Origin: Desulfobacterales bacterium
Lineage (GTDB): Bacteria; Desulfobacterota; Desulfobacteria; Desulfobacterales; UBA11574
Reading direction: 5' to 3'
Assembly: GCA_030145595.1 (NCBI GenBank)
Contig: JAQYVG010000010.1
Location: 1 to 24,282 of the forward strand
Length of the DNA stretch: 24,282 nucleotides
Under the pieces are notes generated by a model that searched no databases, was not told the DNA's origin, and saw only the letters and a list, made by a program, of their open reading frames with translations. This document shows, piece by piece, positions 1 through 6,799 of the stretch. The stretch's first letter is position 1. Every line of letters begins with the position of its first letter. The translations under genes and the position numbers were made by a program.

Positions 1-88
1 ATTCACGTCAGTGACAGCGAAGCGTATTTCACTGGGGTGGAATTAAGTTTTGGTTGTTATTCCATCGGGGTGATAGATATAAAAGAAT

Positions 89-892
89 CTATTTGCGGAG
101 GCCGGCAAGTAAATTCTTCATTTGGTGCAGCAGCGGTCTTTTGATTTTGACTGCCAAATACAGATCGCCGGGCTCGCCGCCGTCTTTGCCGTCCTCACCC
201 ATTCCGGCAAGTCGGATTTTCTGCCCCTCCCTAACGGCCGGTGGGATTTTAACAACCAGCTTTTTAGACTTTTTCTTATGAAAGTAGGCATAAGGCCCCC
301 CTTTGAGAGCGTCCTGGGGGGTTAGTCGAATAACATCGTTTGTGTCGGCCCCTTTTTCGGGGAATTTGGCGCCGCTGATTTGCTTCAAAACAAATCGAGA
401 AAGTTTGCCCAGCGTCCCCTTCAAAGGAAGTTGCATTTTAGGATGACCGCCGCGCCCCAAGCGACCGAAAAAAAAGAACCCCCCACCGGCAGTTCCTGAT
501 TTTTTAAATTCAAAAGTTCGGTACCCCGGACCATAAAATTCCTTAAAAATTTCGTCAAAACCTCTCAACCCAAAGGCCTTGGACATTTCTTCAAAGATGT
601 GGTGAATATCTGAACCGTTGAAAATATCCTGTTCAGAGTAATTTTTTCTAAATTGACTGTGGGCCGAAGATCCGAACTGCTGTTTCATTACATCATATTG
701 ACGCTTTTTTTGCGGGTCTGAAAGGACAGCGTACGCTTCGTTAATCCTTTTCATCTTTTCAGAACTTTGCGGGTCTTCCTTGTTGCGGTCCGGGTGGTAT
801 TGAAAGGCCAGGTGCCGGTATGCTTCCTTGATTTGCTTTTGATCGGCCTTGGAGTCTACTTCTAAAATCTGATAATAGTCTTTTGGTTCCAT
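89..892 (-). CDS. J-domain (DnaJ/CbpA-like) co-chaperone
   Basis: Predicted Hsp70 co-chaperone of 267 residues acting in the cytoplasm. An N-terminal J domain covers about residues 5-67, with the HPD motif at 33-35 that stimulates DnaK ATPase. A variable linker follows, containing a short Gly/Phe-rich stretch with four Phe in a row near residue 140. A single C-terminal substrate-binding-type domain lies at about 185-255 (VKIPPAVREGQKIRLAGMG, then GDLYL). There is no CxxCxGxG zinc finger, so it is not a full DnaJ. It is shorter than CbpA (about 300 residues) and seems to have one C-terminal domain instead of two. The ATG at 892 has no evident Shine-Dalgarno sequence, and a short repeat cluster abuts it directly. 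The gene stands alone. The J domain is certain; the partner DnaK and the client proteins are inferred. Confidence 0.9.
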   Translation of the reverse strand: MEPKDYYQILEVDSKADQKQIKEAYRHLAFQYHPDRNKEDPQSSEKMKRINEAYAVLSDPQKKRQYDVMKQQFGSSAHSQFRKNYSEQDIFNGSDIHHIFEEMSKAFGLRGFDEIFKEFYGPGYRTFEFKKSGTAGGGFFFFGRLGRGGHPKMQLPLKGTLGKLSRFVLKQISGAKFPEKGADTNDVIRLTPQDALKGGPYAYFHKKKSKKLVVKIPPAVREGQKIRLAGMGEDGKDGGEPGDLYLAVKIKRPLLHQMKNLLAGLRK

Positions 893-894
893 TT

Positions 895-931
895 AATATC
901 CAGTATTCAGTATCCAGTATCCAGAAGCCGG
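895..931. repeat. Short tandem repeat cluster (TATCCAG-type)
   Basis: Imperfect 7-8 bp units of the type CAGTAT/TATCCAG are repeated four to five times, starting three bases upstream of the J-domain gene's ATG. A related sequence occurs at 15672-15702 and 15793-15815. It occupies the place where a ribosome binding site would be expected. Confidence 0.6.
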
Positions 932-1071
932 AACTCGGTATCTTATCAAAAAGGTATCACATGGTGTAACAAAAAGTTTTGCCCCAAAAAGCAGCAATTA
1001 CATAACTAAAGAACTAAATATCACTATTACGATGCAAATTGCAAAAAATATTTCAATTAGACATCTTCTTT

Positions 1072-1087
1072 CTGTCCGGCCGGACAG
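1072..1087. promoter_or_regulatory. Perfect 16-bp palindrome, possible operator
   Basis: CTGTCCGGCCGGACAG reads the same on both strands. It lies in the divergent gap between the J-domain gene and hup, about 230 bases upstream of the hup promoter. A dimeric regulator could bind here, but no regulator is identified and a dispersed repeat is equally possible. Confidence 0.35.
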
Positions 1088-1320
1088 TCTGCCTTTCTAG
1101 TTATTTCATAACGGCTGACCAACACAGTTTTAAGCTGTGGTCATTTGGCACAAAGCCGCGGCAAATCTAGCGATGCAATGAATTGGGCTTGCCGGCAATT
1201 TGAACAATTTGCCATTAAGAAACAGCTTTTTGAAGAACATGTACTCCAGACAAACGACTATATAAAGCGTGTTTTCACTGATTTCTTCTTGTAAAACCTT
1301 AATTAGCAACAGTTTACCGG

Positions 1321-1349
1321 TTGACTTTGCCATTTTACTGTTATAAAAA
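1321..1349 (+). promoter_or_regulatory. Sigma70-type promoter for hup
   Basis: A -35 box TTGACT at 1321-1326 is followed 17 bases later by the AT-rich -10 candidate TAAAAA (1344-1349). The alternative TATAAA (1342-1347) has a 15-base spacer. The distance to the hup ATG is about 55 bases. Confidence 0.5.
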
Positions 1350-1403
1350 TAATGAAGCAAGGGAATTCGTCCATAATCCAAACCAAAACAGGGGGGAAAT
1401 CAG

Positions 1404-1676
1404 ATGACGAAAGCAGAATTAGTAGAACAAATGGCAAAAGATGCAACAATTACCAAGGTTGCTGCTGCGGCTGCCTTGGAATCTTTTACCGCCAGCGTTA
1501 CTAAAGCGCTCAAAAAGAAAGACGGCAAGGTAACTCTGGTAGGATTTGGCACCTTTCAAAAAACCCGCCGCAAAGCGCGCAAAGGCCGCAATCCTCAGAC
1601 GGGTGCTGTGATCAAAATTAAGGCCAGGAACGCTGTAAAGTTCAAACCCGGGAAAAAACTAAGAGATTCAATCTAA
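1404..1676 (+). CDS. hup: DNA-binding protein HU
   Basis: Nucleoid-associated histone-like protein of 90 residues, the usual HU length. It forms dimers that bend DNA. The N-terminal helices begin MTKAELVEQMAKDA. The family signature runs VGFGTF near residues 46-51, then RKARKGRNPQTG and IKIKA at 57-75, with the DNA-intercalating Pro of the arm in RNPQTG. The C-terminus FKPGKKLRD is typical. A run of six G at 1391-1396 serves as ribosome binding site seven bases before the ATG. The gene has its own promoter and terminator, so it is monocistronic. HU and IHF subunits are similar, but the overall pattern fits HU. Confidence 0.97.
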   Translation: MTKAELVEQMAKDATITKVAAAAALESFTASVTKALKKKDGKVTLVGFGTFQKTRRKARKGRNPQTGAVIKIKARNAVKFKPGKKLRDSI

Positions 1677-1689
1677 AACAGACTGTTGC

Positions 1690-1738
1690 AAAAAAGGCGG
1701 TTATTAGCTTTTAGATGCTAATAATCGCCTTTTTTTTT
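1690..1738 (+). terminator. hup: Rho-independent terminator of hup
   Basis: A stem formed by GGCGGTTATTAGC and GCTAATAATCGCC (one mismatch) with an eight-base loop is flanked by an A run and followed by nine T. It begins 13 bases after the hup stop. The A tract on the left arm makes it potentially bidirectional. Confidence 0.9.
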
Positions 1739-1872
1739 GAAATTCAATTGGGGTGTCCGTTGTTCTTTGCTAATCAATAAGAAGCGAGATTATATTTCAA
1801 CTACAGGTGAAACATAAAAAGAGGCCCTAAAAACCTTTAAAACAACGGACTACGGACAACTGACCACAGACG

Positions 1873-1898
1873 CCTAATCGGGTTTTGGCTCGATTAGG
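1873..1898. terminator. Weak hairpin just after lgt stop
   Basis: CCTAATCG (1873-1880) and CGATTAGG (1891-1898) form an 8-bp stem immediately downstream of the lgt stop codon on the minus strand. No T tract follows, so it may be an RNA-stabilising hairpin instead of an intrinsic terminator. Confidence 0.35.
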
Positions 1899-1899
1899 G

Positions 1900-2757
1900 T
1901 TACAGTGTAGCGGTTCCCTTCTGCTCAAGCCGACCTAAAAATAGATAAAGAAAAAGCCCTCCGACGATCATTAAACCGCAAAGTATCTGCCCCATGGAAA
2001 ACGAAAACCAGACAAAGCCGATATGGGCATCGGGCTGGCGGAAATATTCTATGAAGAACCGAACGGTTCCGTAGCCGATTAGATAAAAGGAGAGCATCGA
2101 GCCCCTGGGAGTGTTAAAATTCCTAATATTCCACAGGATGACAAACAAAAATATACCTTCAAAAAAGGCTTCGTAAAGCTGCGAGGGATGACGAAGTTCC
2201 GGTCCCGGCGCCAAGGGAAAATACATGCCGACCGGTGCCGACGTGATGCGGCCGTATAATTCGCCGTTGATAAAATTACCGATACGGCCGAATGTATACC
2301 CCAGCGGAACGATGGGTGCAAACAAATCGGCCGTATTCCAAAAATTCAACTCGGCTTTGCGAATATGCAGCCAGCTGAAGATGATGATACCAACAAGGCC
2401 GCCGTGATAAGACATTCCTGCAATGCCGGTAAAGGTGATACCGTTTGAAAATTCAAAGGGAAGCAATATCTCAAGAGGGTGCCTGAGATAATAGGACAGA
2501 TTGTAAAACAGCACGTATCCCAGACGTGCTCCCACAATAAGCCCGAGGATCATGAACAACATGAGATCTTGAATCTGGTCACTTGAAACATGGAAGCGTT
2601 TTTCGCGTTTAATACGCAACAGCACCAGACTGTAGCTAATGGCAAAGCCTAAAATATACATTAATCCATAATACTGGATTTTGAACCACCCGATTTCAAA
2701 AATAACCGGGTTCATTTTTTGCGGCAAATACTGCCACCAGTTTAAAAACTCATTCAT
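1900..2757 (-). CDS. lgt: Prolipoprotein diacylglyceryl transferase
   Basis: Inner-membrane enzyme that transfers diacylglycerol from phosphatidylglycerol to the lipobox cysteine of prolipoproteins, the first step of lipoprotein maturation. The chain is 285 residues with about seven membrane helices. The Lgt signature GRIGNFINGELYGR lies at residues 157-170. The catalytic-region YHGG motif (His118) and HPSQLYE (190-196) are also present, as is a C-terminal RFFIEYFRQPD segment. I prefer the ATG at 2757; a TTG two codons upstream (2763) is the alternative, and neither has a strong ribosome binding site. The gene seems monocistronic. MltF, encoded just upstream on the same strand, is itself a predicted lipoprotein substrate. 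Confidence 0.96.
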   Translation of the reverse strand: MNEFLNWWQYLPQKMNPVIFEIGWFKIQYYGLMYILGFAISYSLVLLRIKREKRFHVSSDQIQDLMLFMILGLIVGARLGYVLFYNLSYYLRHPLEILLPFEFSNGITFTGIAGMSYHGGLVGIIIFSWLHIRKAELNFWNTADLFAPIVPLGYTFGRIGNFINGELYGRITSAPVGMYFPLAPGPELRHPSQLYEAFFEGIFLFVILWNIRNFNTPRGSMLSFYLIGYGTVRFFIEYFRQPDAHIGFVWFSFSMGQILCGLMIVGGLFLYLFLGRLEQKGTATL

Positions 2758-2830
2758 AGTCAATCCATTTTTATACCTGTATTATTGAGGTCCTTTTAGA
2801 CCAAATTTGTGGCATTGTCCATGGAAATAT

Positions 2831-2858
2831 AATATAACTTAGCACACGTATTCTTCAA
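2831..2858 (-). promoter_or_regulatory. lgt: Possible lgt promoter
   Basis: On the minus strand TTGAAG (2858-2853) is followed after 16 bases by TATATT (2836-2831), about 75 bases upstream of the lgt start. Box quality is moderate in an AT-rich region. Confidence 0.35.
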
Positions 2859-2891
2859 TACGGTATCGTATTATAATTGGATAATTTATAA

Positions 2892-2986
2892 TCACCGCAG
2901 AGCCGCAGAGTTCGCAGAGAATTTGTTTTTTTTGCTTTCCGCTGAACCCCGCTATTTACAGCGGAAAAAAGGGCGGAAAGCAAAAA
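2892..2986. repeat. Composite repeat: GCAGAG direct units plus 14-bp hairpin
   Basis: Three GCAGAG units spaced 8-9 bases apart precede a long hairpin whose 14-bp arms match perfectly across a 30-base loop. Neither strand has a T tract after the stem, so it is not a standard terminator. It resembles a dispersed intergenic repeat. Confidence 0.6.
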
Positions 2987-3085
2987 CATATATCACTGTG
3001 GAATAAAAAAATACGTCATCGAACTTGCGAATTAGAGCACTAAGTCCCGCTGAGATTGGGCAAAAAGACCATCTATGGATGGAAA

Positions 3086-4429
3086 CTAGCTAATACCCTC
3101 TCTTTTCAAAATATCATAGTAAGTCAAGACCCTATGGACGAAACGGACAGGCTCGGTTCCCCGGCAGTACCCGTAAGTGGTTTTTTTATAATATTTTCGA
3201 TGGCGCAGCAGCGGCAGGGTCTGCTCCAGGGAGGACCACCGCTGGGGATCCAGGCCTTTTTGCCGGGCGATTTTCCGGGCGTCGAGGACATGCCCGTGGC
3301 CCACGTTATAACTGGCCAGGGTGAAAAGCAAGCGGTCGAATCCGGGGATGTTTTCATAACGGTCGTACAGCTTCTTGAGATATTTGACCCCGCCGCTGAT
3401 GCTCTGCGCCGGGTCGAGTCGATTTTGGATTCCCATCTCTTTTGCGGTGGTTAGGGTGAGCTGCATGAGTCCCCGGACCCCCGTACTACTCCTTGCCCGG
3501 GGATCAAAATGGGATTCCTGATAGATGACGGCAGTTATAAAACGCCAGTCAAATCCATGCGCCTTAGATACTTGTTTAATAATACCCTCATATTTCGGCA
3601 GCCGGGTCTGAAGCCGATGGTGATATTTTTTCAAATCCACATAATCAAAAACCTCCACCGCTGAATAATATTTTTTATATATTCGGGTGAGCCGGCGCTC
3701 CTTTTTCATTTTTTCGAAAAACCGGTTGATCTGGTCCAGCAGTGCTTTTTCCCCTTTTTTGACCGCCCACCCGATGGGCTGGGGTTCGCTGATTGCAAAC
3801 AGCATGCGCACATCCGGATAATACCGCCGATTCAATAGGGCCACGTTGGAGTCGGCAATGGTGATGTCTATTTCGCGTTCAGCGACCATGCTTATCAACT
3901 CTTCAGTGGGGGTATCGTCATGGAGTTTTATGTTCAGATCGAGTCCCTGCTTTTTTAGTTCTCTCAGGCGCTCCTCGTAGGAAGTGCCCTGGCGCACATG
4001 CACGGTTTTTCCTGCTAAGTCGTCAATTTTTTTTACCTGGTAGTTGCTCTTGTGGACAATAACGTGCTGTTGAATGTCAAGATAACTGACTGAAAAATCG
4101 ACCAGATTTTCACGCGACGGCGTGATGGTCATACTGGCGGCAATAAAATCACCTTTGCCGCTGTTTAAAGATTTTATCAGGCTGTCCCAGCGCGGGGTGG
4201 CGATTGTCAGTTGAACCCCCATATATTCGGCAAAGGCCTTGGCCAGATCGTATTCGAATCCCATGGGAGTGTCGCGATAGATGTAATAACTATGGGCGTT
4301 GTTGCGTGTCAAAACGGTGATAGCGCCGGTCTCTTTTATACGTTCTAACGCATTTTTTTCCGAGCATGCGCACAACAGAATCAACAGGCAAAAAATCAAG
4401 ACCACAAATTTTTTTCTTCGAGAGTGCAT
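3086..4429 (-). CDS. mltF: Membrane-bound lytic murein transglycosylase F
   Basis: Periplasmic peptidoglycan-cleaving enzyme anchored as a lipoprotein. From the ATG at 4429 the chain is 447 residues. It starts with a basic N-terminus and hydrophobic stretch ending in a lipobox LCAC (Cys22). A family-3 solute-binding domain follows (about 30-255; MGFEYDLAKAFAEY, TITPSRENLVDFS). A transglycosylase SLT domain lies at about 275-440, with the catalytic Glu305 in YQESHFDP, then GLMQLT and ASYNVGHGH. This two-domain order is that of MltF. An upstream start at 4477 exists, but it would add 16 residues before the signal peptide. The chosen ATG has GAGAAG eight bases upstream. The Cys at lipobox -2 is slightly unusual. 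Confidence 0.95.
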   Translation of the reverse strand: MHSRRKKFVVLIFCLLILLCACSEKNALERIKETGAITVLTRNNAHSYYIYRDTPMGFEYDLAKAFAEYMGVQLTIATPRWDSLIKSLNSGKGDFIAASMTITPSRENLVDFSVSYLDIQQHVIVHKSNYQVKKIDDLAGKTVHVRQGTSYEERLRELKKQGLDLNIKLHDDTPTEELISMVAEREIDITIADSNVALLNRRYYPDVRMLFAISEPQPIGWAVKKGEKALLDQINRFFEKMKKERRLTRIYKKYYSAVEVFDYVDLKKYHHRLQTRLPKYEGIIKQVSKAHGFDWRFITAVIYQESHFDPRARSSTGVRGLMQLTLTTAKEMGIQNRLDPAQSISGGVKYLKKLYDRYENIPGFDRLLFTLASYNVGHGHVLDARKIARQKGLDPQRWSSLEQTLPLLRHRKYYKKTTYGYCRGTEPVRFVHRVLTYYDILKREGIS

Positions 4430-4499
4430 TACAGTGACTTCTCTTGCCGAAGATGTATATCCTGAAATTCCAAACATCCTTATGCTTATGATTAAGCCT

Positions 4500-4640
4500 T
4501 TAATAACTGCGGTGCGGTCGAGATCTCCTGAGCCGGGCGGTCCGTTCTTCCAGAGGGGAGTGGGTGGAAAACAGATTCATCATCCCCCGCCCGGACAGCG
4601 GATTGACGATAAACATATGGGCCGTTGCAGGATTGTTATC
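4500..4640 (-). pseudogene. htpX: Orphaned C-terminal remnant of protease HtpX
   Basis: Between the GTPase and mltF genes, 46 codons on the minus strand read as the extreme C-terminus of an HtpX M48 metalloprotease. The match runs DNNPATAHMFIVNPLSG, then MMNLFSTHSPLEERTARL, and ends at a TAA at 4500-4502. HtpX proteins end with this NPxTAHxFIVNPLSG...LFSTHPPxEERIxRL pattern. The transmembrane helices and the HExxH zinc site, which would lie about 150-250 residues upstream, are absent. The frame runs instead into the 3' end of the GTPase gene. I infer that a deletion removed the 5' part of htpX. A short internal start (ATG at 4616) could give a 38-residue peptide, but function is unlikely. Confidence 0.75.
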
Positions 4641-4665
4641 TAATAACTGTTGGCTGCAAGTCGTT

Positions 4666-6129
4666 TTATTGCGTTTTGTCTCTGGCGAGGGCCTCCGGAG
4701 ATGCCTCCAAAGGTTGTGTGATCGGTGTGCCCGGTTTGATTGCTGCCAATTCTTTCAAAGCTTTCCGGATTTCACGCCCCCCTTTCTCAAAAACGCCCCG
4801 CACCGCGCGATAATCTTTTTTTAACTCCCGCAGGGAGTAGTTATTCTTCTTTTTTTCCACAAACTGCAGCGTCAAATCTTTGACCGCCTGCCAGCTATCC
4901 TTCCGAGTTTGGTTGTCCAGGGAGGTCAGGTTGTCCAGCTCTTTGACCTGCTTCCGATGGAACCGGGCTGTTAAGAATTTTAAAACCAATATCATCCACA
5001 GCAGGAAAAATGCGGCAGTGAGCCCGGCAACACCACTCACTAACAAAGAAGAATCCATTGCGGACATCAGCCCTCCGGCATAAACCAAGAGCCCAACGGC
5101 TGCCGCCGAACCGACCAGACTCAACAGCAACCCCGCCAACATGGATTTCAGGCGATACCAATAGAGTTTTCGCCGGTAACTGAGCAGGGCTTCCAGAAAA
5201 TGCGACAAGCGCTCGCTGTGGGTCTCCACGAAGGTGGCTAAATGATCCAGGCGATGCTTGGGGGCTTCCAGGACGGCTTTTTTCAGTACCTCCCGCTGGT
5301 TTTCCAAGTATTGCAAATAGCTGGTATCCTGCTCCAGTCGATTTTTGGAGTCTTTGGCCGCCCGGGGCGAATAGGTTAGATGGATCATGGGGATATCTTT
5401 GCGGCCCGTAATCTGAGACAGATTCCAGCACAGCGTACCGTACACCCGCAACAGGTCGGTCAGAGAGCCGCACTCGTCGATGCGGTTCAGAACAAAAAGG
5501 ATCCGATCTTCAAAGGTCCGGACGGGCAGGGTTTCGCGCAGGCTGGTATGCGCTTCCCGGATCGTGCCGGCTTTATGGGGATCGAAAAGCACCAAAATCA
5601 GGTCGGCGATCTGGGCCAGGCCGCCGACGACATCCTGGTAACTATAGCCTCGATCGCGCTCGGTGATGCTGTCGAGCATCCCGGGGGTATCGATGATGGC
5701 CAGGGTCTTTAAAAACTGCGAGTTGACTTTTTTGAGGCGAAAGTGAGAGGCAAAGCGCTGACCGTGTTGTTTAAGGGTCTCAAAGGGAAATTCCGGGTCA
5801 TTCAGCAGGTGTTTTCCATCGCGCACTTCGGCCACACGGATGGGGCTGTCGGGTGCGGATGTTTCATCGTAGGTGATGATGGTAAACGAATCGTCGGTAG
5901 GGGCCTGCCCGGTGGCCTGAATATCCGCACCTAAAAATTCATTGATCAGGGCGGACTTGCCGGAGGAGTAATTGCCCAGCACCAACACCAACGGGTGCCA
6001 TTTGATGTCGGCCTCCAGCGGAACTTCGCTGTAACCGTATCGCAGGGCCACCGGTGTGAGGTTCTTTTCCACCATTTCCACCAATCCCGCGTGCATGGCG
6101 CTGATATGGTTTTCCCGTTTCATTGGCAT
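4666..6129 (-). CDS. Dynamin-like membrane GTPase
   Basis: Predicted GTPase of the dynamin/EHD-like superfamily, 487 residues. G1 P-loop GNYSSGKS is at 52-59, the G2 Thr probably at 78, G3 DTPG at 147-150 and G4 NRID at 215-218 (a variant of NKxD). The N-terminal EHD-like lead-in WHPLVLVLGNYSSGKSALIN is characteristic. A helical region follows, with two adjacent membrane segments at about 330-352 and 361-386. A charged, probably coiled-coil C-terminus ends the chain. The layout (GTPase, helices, paired hydrophobic segments) suggests membrane binding or remodelling at the inner membrane. Two ATGs (6129 and 6123) are possible starts, both with poor ribosome binding sites. The physiological role is unknown. 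The neighbouring mltF and htpX remnant suggest an envelope context. Confidence 0.85.
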   Translation of the reverse strand: MPMKRENHISAMHAGLVEMVEKNLTPVALRYGYSEVPLEADIKWHPLVLVLGNYSSGKSALINEFLGADIQATGQAPTDDSFTIITYDETSAPDSPIRVAEVRDGKHLLNDPEFPFETLKQHGQRFASHFRLKKVNSQFLKTLAIIDTPGMLDSITERDRGYSYQDVVGGLAQIADLILVLFDPHKAGTIREAHTSLRETLPVRTFEDRILFVLNRIDECGSLTDLLRVYGTLCWNLSQITGRKDIPMIHLTYSPRAAKDSKNRLEQDTSYLQYLENQREVLKKAVLEAPKHRLDHLATFVETHSERLSHFLEALLSYRRKLYWYRLKSMLAGLLLSLVGSAAAVGLLVYAGGLMSAMDSSLLVSGVAGLTAAFFLLWMILVLKFLTARFHRKQVKELDNLTSLDNQTRKDSWQAVKDLTLQFVEKKKNNYSLRELKKDYRAVRGVFEKGGREIRKALKELAAIKPGTPITQPLEASPEALARDKTQ

Positions 6130-6595
6130 GGCCGATATCTTTTAGTTTAGCGCTCAGATTACGATCATTGTTTGATCAGAACGTTTTTCAATGGCTGAAT
6201 TTTTAACTACCTGAACAGATGATGGTAGTCAAGCACAATAGCGCTAGAATGGGGAGGAACAACCCGTGCAAAGAAACGATTTTTTTTAAAGCTAATGATT
6301 TACTTTTTGGCAACGCTTTCGACTTGATAATATACGGATACCATCCAATCGGAATAGGATGTGTCCATGCTTTTCAACCCATTGGATAAAAAACAGATTG
6401 TTTTTGTTCTGCTTATAATGCTTCCGCAGCCCGCAGGGCTTTAAAATATTTTATCTGCCAAGCCTGTCCCGCCTGACCAGCGGGAGTCGGCAGAGAAAAA
6501 TGTCTGTGTGTTTGTCTGCGGCTATTTTCATATGAGCAACACCTCAAAAAATTAATGTTTAATCTTAAGTCGTTTTACAAAGACCCCGAACAGGT

Positions 6596-6623
6596 TTGAC
6601 ATCAAGTCGTCTGTGTTTATTTT
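6596..6623 (+). promoter_or_regulatory. clpB: Candidate clpB promoter
   Basis: A consensus -35 TTGACA (6596-6601) is followed after 16 bases by TATTTT (6618-6623). The start of transcription would be near 6630, giving a leader of about 170 bases that includes the inverted repeat at 6640-6669. The boxes fit the vegetative sigma factor better than a sigma32-type promoter. Confidence 0.45.
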
Positions 6624-6639
6624 TAGGCAAATTAAATGT

Positions 6640-6669
6640 TGATGAATTCGTAAGAACTCGAATTCATCA
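6640..6669. promoter_or_regulatory. 11-bp perfect inverted repeat in the clpB leader
   Basis: TGATGAATTCG and CGAATTCATCA are separated by eight bases. The element lies just downstream of the candidate -10 box, a location suited to an operator or an RNA hairpin in the 5' leader. It does not match CIRCE. Confidence 0.45.
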
Positions 6670-6670
6670 C

Positions 6671-6740
6671 GTTTTAGGTTGTAGGTGTTAGGCTGTTAGG
6701 TTACCTTGTGCATACAGAAGCTTAAAACTTAAAACCTAAC
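6671..6740. repeat. TTAGGT-type repeat cluster with inverted arm
   Basis: The left part (6671-6703) repeats TTAGG/GTTAGG units about every 8-9 bases. The right part (6721-6740) carries the complementary AAAACCTAAC. Together they can form a stem in the clpB leader. Confidence 0.55.
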
Positions 6741-6799
6741 TGACAATTAAAACTCTCGTAAAAAGTGTTTCATACTTTTTGCGAAAACAGGAGCCCCAA

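Larger units (their letters stand above)
893..1403. other. Gene-free region between J-domain gene and hup
   Basis: About 510 bases without a convincing gene. It holds the repeat cluster at 895-931, a perfect 16-bp palindrome at 1072-1087, an imperfect hairpin at 1116-1143 (TGACC..CACAG / CTGTGGTCA) and the hup promoter near 1321-1349. An 83-codon open frame on the minus strand (1130-1381) resembles no family I know and overlaps the hup promoter, so I do not call it. Confidence 0.6.
2758..3085. other. Gene-free region between lgt and mltF
   Basis: About 330 bases without a gene. It contains the possible lgt promoter and, at 2892-2986, a composite repeat. That repeat consists of GCAGAG-type direct units (2897-2919) followed by a 14-bp perfect inverted repeat, TTTTTGCTTTCCGC at 2929-2942 and its complement at 2973-2986, with a nested CCGCTG/CAGCGG pair. 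Confidence 0.55.
6130..6799. other. Long gene-free divergent region upstream of clpB
   Basis: About 670 bases with no convincing gene. It holds a hairpin-rich stretch at 6455-6493 (CTGCC..CCCGC/GCGGG..GGCAG), a sigma70-like promoter at 6596-6623, an 11-bp inverted repeat at 6640-6669 and a TTAGGT-type repeat cluster at 6671-6740. No CIRCE element (TTAGCACTC-N9-GAGTGCTAA) was seen. Confidence 0.55.

Noticed and set aside
1..144. Open plus-strand frame from the window edge (47 codons)
   Set aside because: It overlaps the 3' end of the J-domain gene in antisense and shows no recognisable family. It could be a truncated gene end, but there is no support.
1130..1381. 83-codon minus-strand open frame upstream of hup
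   Set aside because: It covers the hup promoter, has no ribosome binding site and no family pattern.
3056..3454. 132-codon plus-strand frame over the mltF 3' end
   Set aside because: Antisense shadow of the clearly coding mltF frame.
4895..5473. 192-codon minus-strand frame inside the GTPase gene
   Set aside because: Alternative frame of the GTPase gene; composition is Arg/Gly/Pro-rich as expected for an out-of-frame reading.
6249..6389. Short plus-strand frame (about 46 codons) in the clpB upstream region with GGAGG nearby
   Set aside because: The GGAGG lies inside the frame after its ATG, the sequence matches no family, and the codon pattern is not convincing.
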